Part shown: piece after piece, positions 1 to 4,838 of the stretch
Position numbering within the stretch: the first letter of the stretch is position 1
How the letters are laid out: every line of letters begins with the position of its first letter
Source: Actinobacteria bacterium UBA5176
GTDB lineage: Bacteria; Actinomycetota; UBA4738
Assembly (NCBI GenBank): GCA_002413305.1
Contig: DHWS01000122.1
Coordinates: forward strand, 1 to 7,152
Direction of reading: 5' to 3'
Length of the DNA stretch: 7,152 nucleotides
Made by a program: the position numbers and the translations under genes
The notes under the pieces: generated by a model
Told to the model about the DNA's origin: nothing
What the model saw: the letters and a program-made list of their open reading frames with translations, nothing else
Database searches by the model: none

Positions 1-404
1 GGCCCGTCCTGTCCCGATAGCCGTTCCAGCTCTCGAAGCAGGTCCTCGCTGGGGATGGAGACACTCGCCATCAGTTCAGAGAGCGCCTCCTCATCCGCGA
101 CAGCCATGCCGGCCAGGGGGTCGAGCGTGGCGAGCAGCTTGTCGGCCTCGACCTCATCGACGTCAAGCACGAGCACGGGGACCAACGAGTCGGGGGTCGT
201 CTCGGCGCGAAGGTGTCCATCCACGAGCATCAGCCCTGCGGCGGTCTCCCGAGCCAAGAGCGCGTCAGCGTAGCCAACATCAGCGAGCATCGCGCGAAGG
301 GCGTTCTGCTGCTGGGGCGGGTGCCGCCGCCAGTTCTTCGGATTCGGCAGCAGGTCTCCGGCCCGTACACGCCGGAGCTCCACCACCCGGTCACGAACCT
401 GCAT
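1..404 (-). CDS. ParB-like (ParB/Srx fold) N-terminal domain protein, partial; probable ParB-DNA methylase fusion
   Basis: This gene starts at ATG 404-402 and runs off the left edge, so 134 codons are visible. An in-frame TAG sits directly before the ATG, and a good ribosome site (AAGGGAG) lies six bases upstream, which fixes the start. Residues 12-100 match the ParB/Srx-type fold: an opening DLLPNPKNWRRHP segment, a GYADALLAR strand-helix, the signature VDGHLRAE at 61-68, and an acidic helix followed by ATLDPLAGMA. Proteins with this opening are common in phages and mobile elements. They are often fused or adjacent to an N6/N4-type DNA methyltransferase, and are distinct from chromosome-partitioning ParB. 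The methyltransferase part, if present, would lie left of the window and is inferred only. The gene is separated from the upstream operon by 158 bp carrying short repeats, so it may have its own promoter. The ParB-like domain call is confident; the function is not. Confidence 0.87.
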   Translation of the reverse strand, partial: MQVRDRVVELRRVRAGDLLPNPKNWRRHPPQQQNALRAMLADVGYADALLARETAAGLMLVDGHLRAETTPDSLVPVLVLDVDEVEADKLLATLDPLAGMAVADEEALSELMASVSIPSEDLLRELERLSGQDG

Positions 405-562
405 CTAGTGCTCCCTTGGGGCAGTCGCGGAGTCGCGGTGTCGAAATCGAGGCCAGATTGTGCGGGGATGACCCTCGCGCCCAGGGAATCGCGATTCATT
501 GGCCCCTCCCCCCCCAGTTAGCGGCCAGCTAACTTCGCTTTGACTGCAGCTAACGTTGGCTA
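405..562. promoter_or_regulatory. Intergenic region rich in short direct and inverted repeats, probable control region of the ParB-like gene
   Basis: This is the largest gap within the leftward operon. It contains the inverted pair GTTAGC (517-522) and GCTAAC (528-533) around five bases. The octamer CAGCTAAC occurs at 526-533 and again at 547-554, a 21-bp step of about two helical turns. There is also a 12-bp perfect palindrome GAATCGCGATTC (486-497), a run of eight C (508-515), and a tandem AGTCGCGG pair (423-438). The arrangement suggests protein-binding sites ahead of the ParB-like gene, but no convincing -35/-10 pair reading leftward was found. The inverted GTTAGC pair could also act as a terminator stem for the upstream genes, although no T tract follows it. 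No gene is called here. Confidence 0.45.
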
Positions 563-844
563 TCACGCCTCCACCTCAACGCGCATGCCGCCGAAGGTGA
601 CCGTGTATCGAACGCCGCGAAGCCGCAGGGCCTGCCGCTCATCCGCTCGGTCGAAGGCACCGAGGAGTTGATCAAGACCGGAGCGCTGCTCCAGCTCGGC
701 GACAGGCAGCCCTCCATTCGCCATGGCCGCGAGCTTCGAATGCCAATAGCATTCACCACCGCGACCGGGGCCAGCGACCACGTCGAACCGTTGCCATAGC
801 AGGTCCTGCCGCTGGCACGTTGAGCACGTCGGCGGGCCGGTCAC
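563..844 (-). CDS. Small putative zinc-binding protein (CxxC...CxxH), function unknown
   Basis: A 93-residue protein. I chose GTG 844-842 as start because it overlaps the upstream stop as GTGA and has GGAGG seven bases before it; an ATG at 862-860 is the alternative and adds six residues. Near the N-terminus CSTC (C7, C10) is followed by CYWH (C32, H35), spaced like a four-ligand zinc knuckle. The rest is predicted helix (about 45-72) then a short beta-like tail (RYTVTFGGMRVEVEA). I do not recognise the family. Codon use looks coding: the third position is mostly G or C. The GTGA overlap couples it to the SWIM protein gene, so both are probably made together. Small zinc proteins in such a position in phage-like elements often bind nucleic acid, but that is inference from context. 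Confidence 0.72.
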   Translation of the reverse strand: MTGPPTCSTCQRQDLLWQRFDVVAGPGRGGECYWHSKLAAMANGGLPVAELEQRSGLDQLLGAFDRADERQALRLRGVRYTVTFGGMRVEVEA

Positions 845-1095
845 GTTGCCGCCTCCACCCATCGCCTCGGGGCCGGGGCCAGCACTACCACGCGCATGAG
901 GGCGAGCAGGTGACTGCATCGACCGAAGGCCGGACAGTCGCACCACCATCCGCGATCAGGGGAGTAGCCGAGGGCGTAGACCTCGCCCGAGTCGCCCCGG
1001 CAGATCGCCCGGATCGTAACGGTGTCGAGCCACTCGACGGTGAGCCGGCCGCACGTAAGCAGTCGGACCGCCTTCGCGTCGGCGTTCTCACGCAT
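841..1095 (-). CDS. Small SWIM-type zinc-finger protein
   Basis: An 84-residue protein starting at ATG 1095-1093, with GAGAGGG nine bases upstream. The open frame continues to an upstream ATG at 1215, but that stretch is Arg-rich, crosses a perfect hairpin and overlaps the small gene at 1173-1292, so the internal ATG is preferred. The core is a strand-rich lead (VEWLDTVTIRAIC, then EVYALGYS) followed by C52-D-C54-P-A-F-G-R-C60-S-H62-LLAL. This fits the SWIM pattern CxC...CxH followed by a hydrophobic helix, with a short five-residue spacer. SWIM fingers are found in transposases, helicases and DNA-repair factors, where they bind DNA or protein. Here the domain stands almost alone, as in small phage and element proteins. 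Its exact role is unknown. Confidence 0.78.
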   Translation of the reverse strand: MRENADAKAVRLLTCGRLTVEWLDTVTIRAICRGDSGEVYALGYSPDRGWWCDCPAFGRCSHLLALMRVVVLAPAPRRWVEAAT

Positions 1096-1129
1096 GGGAC
1101 GTGGCCCTCTCGTTGACCGCGGATCCCTG

Positions 1130-1150
1130 CCGCAACGAGTTTCGTTGCGG
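1130..1150. repeat. Perfect 9-bp inverted repeat with 3-base loop
   Basis: CCGCAACGA (1130-1138) and TCGTTGCGG (1142-1150) are exact reverse complements separated by three bases. The hairpin lies between the microprotein stop (1173) and the SWIM protein start (1095), in one of the few non-coding stretches of the operon. No T tract follows on the minus strand, so a classical intrinsic terminator is not supported. An operator, an RNA processing site or an attenuating stem are all possible. Confidence 0.7.
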
Positions 1151-1172
1151 TCCACCCTCTGCCCTGCGCGTG

Positions 1173-1292
1173 TCAATTCGCCTCGCCTTCCCTCGACGTG
1201 ATCCGGGTGATCCACCGCTCACCACCGCGTGCCTCGAACCGGATGGACACGCGGTAGACCTCGCGAGCGGAGGTAGACATCGCGGAAATCAC
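1173..1292 (-). CDS. 39-codon microprotein translationally coupled to the helicase gene
   Basis: An open frame of 39 codons plus stop (TGA 1175-1173). GTG 1292-1290 overlaps the helicase stop as GTGA, and GGGGG lies seven bases upstream; an in-frame ATG at 1280-1278 would give 35 residues. The predicted peptide has a strand-like centre (EVYRVSIRFEAR, then ERWITRITS), suggesting a small beta structure. It is not recognisable as any family. Support comes from the 4-base overlap, the ribosome site and the fit between the helicase end and the non-coding hairpin region. Against it are its shortness and the lack of any comparative evidence. Confidence 0.5.
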   Translation of the reverse strand: MISAMSTSAREVYRVSIRFEARGGERWITRITSREGEAN

Positions 1293-3058
1293 GACATCAC
1301 CCCCAGGAACGGCTCGATCTTCGCGGCCGTCCAGGCGTGGCCCTTGGGGTCCTTGAGCTCCCAGGCGTTCAGGGTCCGGGCGATCTCGTGCGGGTTGTTC
1401 CCACCGCGGTGCAGGCGGTCGATCTCGGCTGCGATGTCGGCGGCCCCGGCATCCACCGAATACGGTGCAGAACTGCTAGGACCACTAGGACCACCCCCCC
1501 TGACCTGCGGTTTCTCGGTGGGCGTGCCCGGACCGGGGTGCTGCTGCTTGGCGTCTGGTCCTAGTGGTCCTAGGGACCGGGCACTGTTGTTGGTGGCGAG
1601 GCGGATGCCGGCGTAGAGGTACACCCGGTCTTCGACTTCCCGAGGGCGCATCCTCCGCACGGTCGGGGCGGTCGCCTTCAGGTCCTTGCCGAAGTTCGCC
1701 TTGGTCCCCGGGTGCCGGTTCTCGTCAACGCACCAGTCCTTCCAGGCGCTCCACAACTCCTCGACCGCGATCTCGAACTCCGGTCCCTGTTCGCAGCGAT
1801 CGCGCAGGAACGCGGCGACCGGGGAACTGAGGTCCTCGAGCTGGACGAGCGCCTCCTCGCTTGCGGTGGGCATCCGGAAGTGACCGCGTTTGTGCAGCCG
1901 ATCCAGACCCTCCAGCACCCAGTTCAGAATCCCCGGCGCCTCGGCCAGGAGTTCGTCGGTGAGCTTCGGGTTCTCCGCGCCGAGGAAGCTCTTGGTGAGC
2001 ACCAACAGCACGAACCGCGACGAGAGCGCCCCGGAGGAGTCCAGCAGCCGCGGCAGCTCGTTGGTGAGGACCACGAACCTGGTCGGCAGCCGACCGGTCC
2101 ACGGGTCCTTGTACTTGCGATCCACCGTGATCGAGTCCTCACCGGAGATCGACAGCAGCCGCTCGACCACGATGGTGGAGTCGGCCTTCGACCCCAGCCG
2201 GGCGTCGGAGATCAGGCCCAGTGGTCGGTCGATCAGCTCCTGGAGTCCGAAGTTCGTGGCCAGGCCGGCCAGGGTGGGGGCGGCGACGTTGTGCTTGCCC
2301 AGCAGTCCGGTCAGGACTCGCCCGATGGTCCCCTTCCCACCTCGACGTGGCCCAACGAACAGGAAGATCTTCTGCTGGCGGGTGTCGCCGCCAATGACTT
2401 CGCCCATGATCTCCTGCAGGGTTTGGATCGACTCCTCGTCGGTCCCCCACAGATCCGACAGGAAGTGCAGCCACCGCCCCGGGGAGGGTGCGATCGGGTC
2501 GTACTCGAACGGGAGCGAGTGATAGACGAAGAAGGCCGGACGGTGCGGCAGCAGGGTCCTGGTCGGGACGTGGAGCAGACCGTTCGCAACTGACACGACC
2601 TCGCGGGGCGGCAGGTCCTCCGCGCCGTCGATCCAGGCTGGGGCCTCGACCGACCCGTCGAGATGGACGATCGCCCGCAGCGCGTCCACCACGTTGTCGA
2701 CCTTGTAGCGGGTCGGCTCGAACGGGACGAGCTCGGCCCCGGCTTTCGTCTCCCTCAGGTATTGGGCGTCTTCCAGCCAGGAGTACGCCGCACTGCGGAC
2801 CGCACGAACGTCGACCTCCGGCCAGCACGTCCCGCTCCACCGATGGAAGTCGCCGCGGTGAACGCGAAGGACGAACTGGCCCATCTGCACGTAGTGCTGG
2901 TTCACGAACATCCTGGCGACCGCCATCGGGTTCGTGGGCGAAGGGACCAGCGCCGGGGGGTGTTGCAGTGTTGCACTGCCCGCAGGGGGGGTAGAGGGCG
3001 CCTGACCGTTGCCCTCGTTCAGATCCCCCAGGTCCTTCTTGAAGTCCTCGCCACCCAT
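1289..3058 (-). CDS. D5/P4-type phage or plasmid DNA helicase (SF3, 'primase C-terminal' family)
   Basis: A 589-residue protein, probably the replication helicase of the element. ATG 3058-3056 overlaps the upstream stop as TGATG, with GAGGGGG about eight bases before it; the longer open frame to 3220 is the upstream gene read out of frame. Residues 1-45 are a low-complexity tail. Residues 50-200 resemble the D5 N-terminal domain (QFVLRVHRGDFHRWSG, later VVSVANGLLHV). The SF3 core is clear: Walker A GPRRGGKGT at 236-244 (K242), Walker B-like LISDA with D285, motif C with N333 in VVLTNELP, and an arginine-finger candidate R348 in LSSRF. A Pro/Gly-rich linker (about 491-532) leads to a C-terminal domain (540-587) resembling the helix-turn-helix tail of serine recombinases (IARTLNAWE...AWTAAKI). 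No Toprim or AEP primase domain is visible, so it may only unwind or load at an origin. The linker DNA carries striking inverted repeats. Confidence 0.93.
   Translation of the reverse strand: MGGEDFKKDLGDLNEGNGQAPSTPPAGSATLQHPPALVPSPTNPMAVARMFVNQHYVQMGQFVLRVHRGDFHRWSGTCWPEVDVRAVRSAAYSWLEDAQYLRETKAGAELVPFEPTRYKVDNVVDALRAIVHLDGSVEAPAWIDGAEDLPPREVVSVANGLLHVPTRTLLPHRPAFFVYHSLPFEYDPIAPSPGRWLHFLSDLWGTDEESIQTLQEIMGEVIGGDTRQQKIFLFVGPRRGGKGTIGRVLTGLLGKHNVAAPTLAGLATNFGLQELIDRPLGLISDARLGSKADSTIVVERLLSISGEDSITVDRKYKDPWTGRLPTRFVVLTNELPRLLDSSGALSSRFVLLVLTKSFLGAENPKLTDELLAEAPGILNWVLEGLDRLHKRGHFRMPTASEEALVQLEDLSSPVAAFLRDRCEQGPEFEIAVEELWSAWKDWCVDENRHPGTKANFGKDLKATAPTVRRMRPREVEDRVYLYAGIRLATNNSARSLGPLGPDAKQQHPGPGTPTEKPQVRGGGPSGPSSSAPYSVDAGAADIAAEIDRLHRGGNNPHEIARTLNAWELKDPKGHAWTAAKIEPFLGVMS
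1476..1573. repeat. 18-bp perfect inverted repeat built of four 9-bp iterons, inside the helicase gene
   Basis: CTAGGACCACTAGGACCA (1476-1493) is exactly reverse-complementary to TGGTCCTAGTGGTCCTAG (1556-1573). Each arm is two tandem copies of the 9-mer CTAGGACCA or its complement, giving four copies around a 62-base centre. On the coding strand the two arms are read in different frames (LGPLGP versus GPSGPS), so protein constraint alone does not explain the symmetry. The location in the linker of a replication helicase, and the iteron-like form, suggest an origin or helicase-binding site; origins close to or within rep genes are known for P4-like and plasmid replicons. A strong RNA or cruciform hairpin is the alternative. 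The repeats are seen directly; the role is inference. Confidence 0.85.
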
Positions 3059-3522
3059 CAGGCCACCCCCTCGAAAGTGATGGAGGAGCGGATGGCCTCG
3101 GTCTCGGCCTCGCGGTGACGAGCTTCGAACTTGTCGATCAGGGTCGGGCTGGGGACGTCGCGCCGGCAGGCCGGGCAGAGCAGGTAGCCGGCGCGGTGGA
3201 GCCGGCGGAGTGCCTGCCACGAGGTCGGCGCCGGGCCCGGCGGTGCGGGCCGGTTGATCTCGGACACGATGGCGTCCAACGCCATCTCCGGCAGCTGGGC
3301 GCGGGCGGCCTGGCGTGCGAGCGCGGCGAGGAGGCGGGCCTCGTCTTCGGCTTCGAGATTGGCTTCGAGGACGGCCCCGACCCCACTCTGGATCCGCCGA
3401 ACTTCAAGGATGCATGACGGCAGGCCGTGTTCTTCGGGAAGCGGTGGAGAGTCCAGTATCGTGGCGACCTGCCGGACCACCGTGGCGGTAGAATCAAGCT
3501 GATCGTCCTGGTCGGCGGTCAT
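3058..3522 (-). CDS. Small CxxC protein upstream of the helicase, function unknown
   Basis: A 154-residue protein if started at ATG 3522-3520, which has AGGGG seven bases upstream. The alternative, ATG 3573-3571, overlaps the HTH gene stop as ATGA and adds 17 residues (171 in total); I cannot decide between them. The body is helical and acidic/alanine-rich (about 45-90: LEANLEAEDEARLLAALARQAARA, followed by LDAIVSEIN). A proline-rich hinge (RPAPPGPAPT) leads to a C-terminal module with CPAC (C116, C119) and a basic/acidic helix ending near H136, which may hold a metal. The stop overlaps the helicase ATG by one base, so the two are coupled and a replication accessory role such as a loader or DNA-binding partner is plausible. 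I do not recognise the family. Confidence 0.76.
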   Translation of the reverse strand: MTADQDDQLDSTATVVRQVATILDSPPLPEEHGLPSCILEVRRIQSGVGAVLEANLEAEDEARLLAALARQAARAQLPEMALDAIVSEINRPAPPGPAPTSWQALRRLHRAGYLLCPACRRDVPSPTLIDKFEARHREAETEAIRSSITFEGVA

Positions 3523-3569
3523 CTCTGGGCCCCTGGTGGTGAGCCGGGGGCTCAGTCTTGTCCCGGGGG

Positions 3570-3809
3570 TCATGGGGCTGCCGACCGCCGCGGCCGCTCG
3601 TACAGCGGCTCGACCATCCGCTCCGCGAAGAAACGCTCGACGTCGGCGACCCGGTACAGGGCCTTCTTGCCAACCCGCGCGTAGCGCGGGCCTTCGCCTC
3701 GACTGGCCCAACCCTCGAGCGTCCCCTGGGCGATGCGGTAGAACAAGGCGACCTCGGCGCGCGTGAGCCATTCGGGCTTGCGGGTGTCTGTTGCCGTCCG
3801 TTCGCTCAT
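3570..3809 (-). CDS. HTH_17 / excisionase-like DNA-binding protein
   Basis: A 79-residue protein with one winged-helix-type domain at about 13-63. The pattern EWLTRAEVALFYRIAQGTLEGW, then GPRYARVGKKALYRVADVERFF, is the usual HTH_17 (MerR-like, 'excisionase family') layout: a helix-turn-helix, a wing with Arg-Val-Gly, and a closing helix. Such proteins act as recombination directionality factors or as small repressors. It is the first gene of the leftward replication operon and faces the integrase operon across a short divergent promoter region. It could therefore both steer excision and regulate the promoters. ATG 3809-3807 has no normally spaced ribosome site but sits seven bases after a TACCGT hexamer, suggesting a leaderless mRNA. 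The domain is confident; the choice between excisionase and repressor is open. Confidence 0.88.
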   Translation of the reverse strand: MSERTATDTRKPEWLTRAEVALFYRIAQGTLEGWASRGEGPRYARVGKKALYRVADVERFFAERMVEPLYERPRRSAAP

Positions 3810-3822
3810 ACCCCTGACGGTA
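3810..3822 (-). promoter_or_regulatory. Leftward -10 element for the HTH/helicase operon, leaderless start
   Basis: On the minus strand TACCGT (3822-3817) matches the TANNNT -10 form and is followed by seven bases and then the ATG of the HTH gene. That is the spacing expected when transcription begins at the start codon. The only G-rich stretch before the ATG abuts it too closely to act as a normal ribosome site. No strong -35 is seen; TTATCA at 3847-3842 is a weak candidate with a 19-base spacer. Confidence 0.55.
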
Positions 3823-3823
3823 A

Positions 3824-3837
3824 GCCATCATGCAGGC
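3824..3837. promoter_or_regulatory. Imperfect dyad between the divergent -10 elements, possible operator
   Basis: The 14 bases GCCATCATGCAGGC match their own reverse complement at 10 positions, centred between 3830 and 3831. The site lies between the two -10 hexamers, where a bound regulator would affect both promoters. The neighbouring HTH protein is the obvious candidate ligand, but short imperfect dyads are common by chance. Confidence 0.25.
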
Positions 3838-3844
3838 GAGCTGA

Positions 3845-3857
3845 TAAGATGACGTGG
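3845..3857 (+). promoter_or_regulatory. Rightward -10 element for the unknown gene/integrase operon, leaderless start
   Basis: TAAGAT (3845-3850) fits TANNNT and is followed by seven bases and then ATG 3858, the same geometry as the opposing promoter. There is no ribosome-binding sequence before this ATG. An alternative ATG at 3849 would lie inside the hexamer, which is why 3858 is preferred. The -35 region (about 3822-3827) is weak and overlaps the leftward -10. Confidence 0.55.
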
Positions 3858-4838
3858 ATGGACAAAGAGCGGCTTCGGAAAGAGGCGCGGCGAGTGCGCC
3901 CGGAGAAGGCCCGGACCTTCAACGCGTTCTGGGGCTATCTCGACGACGAAGGTACGGTCGAGTTGGCGCTCGAAGGGCCTACCCCCGTCGAAGACATCGC
4001 GGACAAGTTCGAGGCGTTAGCGAGGGCGAGGGAGCGGGCGAACGGGACCGAGGCCGACCGGGCGATCGGCCCGGATGCTCGGATGCTCGCCCTCGCCGAC
4101 ATCATGGCGATCGAGGCCGCACGGCTGCCGGCCGTCCAGGAGTTCCGGTCCCAAGTCCTCCGCGGTCGCCTGCTGAAGCCGGAACGCATCGCCGCGTGGA
4201 TGGAGCGCCAGGCGAGAAAGGACGGCGACCCAACCAGGTGGGAGGTCGTTTCCCCCGGTGCCCCGGACGCCCGGCCGGTTGCTTCCCAGTCCTCATTCTT
4301 CGAGTTCCTGCCTTACGCCTCTCCCGATGTCTCGCAGACCATCCACAAGCCCGTCCGGGCCGGTGGTGTTCTGGCCGAGTTGAAAGGGATTGCGATTGCA
4401 CTCGCCCGCAGGTACTCATGGACCGAGGAGCTGGCCGTTCGGTTCGTGCTCACCGGGGGTATCCCGCTCAACCGGGCCCGCTATACGACCACGTCCGGCG
4501 GCCCGTACCTTGCGGCCCGGATGATCGAGCTCCAAGTCAGCCCCCGGCTCAGCCCGCGCGAGGTCGGCGGCGTCTTCTCAGCCGCCAGGAGGAGCGTGCT
4601 TGGCCCCAGCACCCGAGACCGCGCAATCACGGCCGCCCGCGCCGAGCTGGGCGTGTTCGGGACGGGGGTCAACGACGGTCGGTCATGGCTCGATGCCATG
4701 ACGGCTTGGAACAGGGCTCACCAGGAGCGCCCGTATAGCGATGTTCGACTCTTCACCCGCGACGTCCGGCAGGCATACAAGCGCATCACCGGGATGGATC
4801 TTCCGTGGATCGGGAGACGGAGGGAGGGCGGAGGCTGA
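3858..4838 (+). CDS. Unrecognised 326-residue protein co-transcribed with the integrase
   Basis: The gene starts at ATG 3858, seven bases after a TAAGAT hexamer; ATG 3849 would add three residues. Its TGA overlaps the integrase ATG by one base (TGATG), so the two are coupled. Residues 1-30 are basic then aromatic (RTFNAFWGYLDD), 44-125 are largely helical and charged, and 130-170 look like a flexible linker. Residues 172-250 look like the conserved core: a helix (ELKGIAIALARRYSWTEELA), then FVLTGGIPL, a beta strand (ARMIELQVSP) and LSPREVGGVFSAARR. From memory, a segment of the type 'FVLTG-P...ele-sP-lsp-EV---y' recurs in hypothetical proteins beside integrases, but I cannot name a family. 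The C-terminus (275-320) is helical with WLDAMTAWNRAH. No signal peptide, membrane segment or catalytic motif is visible. A recombination accessory factor is inferred from coupling; a cargo function is also possible. Confidence 0.87.
   Translation: MDKERLRKEARRVRPEKARTFNAFWGYLDDEGTVELALEGPTPVEDIADKFEALARARERANGTEADRAIGPDARMLALADIMAIEAARLPAVQEFRSQVLRGRLLKPERIAAWMERQARKDGDPTRWEVVSPGAPDARPVASQSSFFEFLPYASPDVSQTIHKPVRAGGVLAELKGIAIALARRYSWTEELAVRFVLTGGIPLNRARYTTTSGGPYLAARMIELQVSPRLSPREVGGVFSAARRSVLGPSTRDRAITAARAELGVFGTGVNDGRSWLDAMTAWNRAHQERPYSDVRLFTRDVRQAYKRITGMDLPWIGRRREGGG

Noticed and set aside
230..499. Minus-strand frame of 89 codons with a strong GGGGAGGGG ribosome-like sequence before its ATG at 499
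   Set aside because: Most of it overlaps the ParB-like gene in another frame. The ribosome-like sequence is part of a G tract, and the unique first 31 codons show no recognisable structure. A short real peptide cannot be fully excluded.
423..554. CRISPR array
   Set aside because: The repeats here are 6-12 bases, unevenly spaced and partly inverted, with no unique spacers of regular length and no cas gene.
540..566. Plus-strand promoter TTGACT ... TATCAC
   Set aside because: The spacer is only 15 bases and it would drive antisense transcription into the small zinc-protein gene, so it was not called.
1476..1573. A small transposable element (MITE-like) with 18-bp terminal repeats
   Set aside because: No target-site duplication is visible at the ends, and the 98-bp unit is not a multiple of three although the reading frame continues through it.
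1712..2593. Long plus-strand open frame (293 codons) opposite the helicase gene
   Set aside because: It lies wholly antisense to the well-supported SF3 core, has Gln/Arg/Gly-rich composition typical of GC-rich shadow frames, and shows no domain.
3854..4738. Second plus-strand frame of 294 codons inside the gene at 3858-4838
   Set aside because: Arg/Gly/Pro-rich composition without structure, overlapping a frame whose start, stop overlap and codon pattern fit a real gene.
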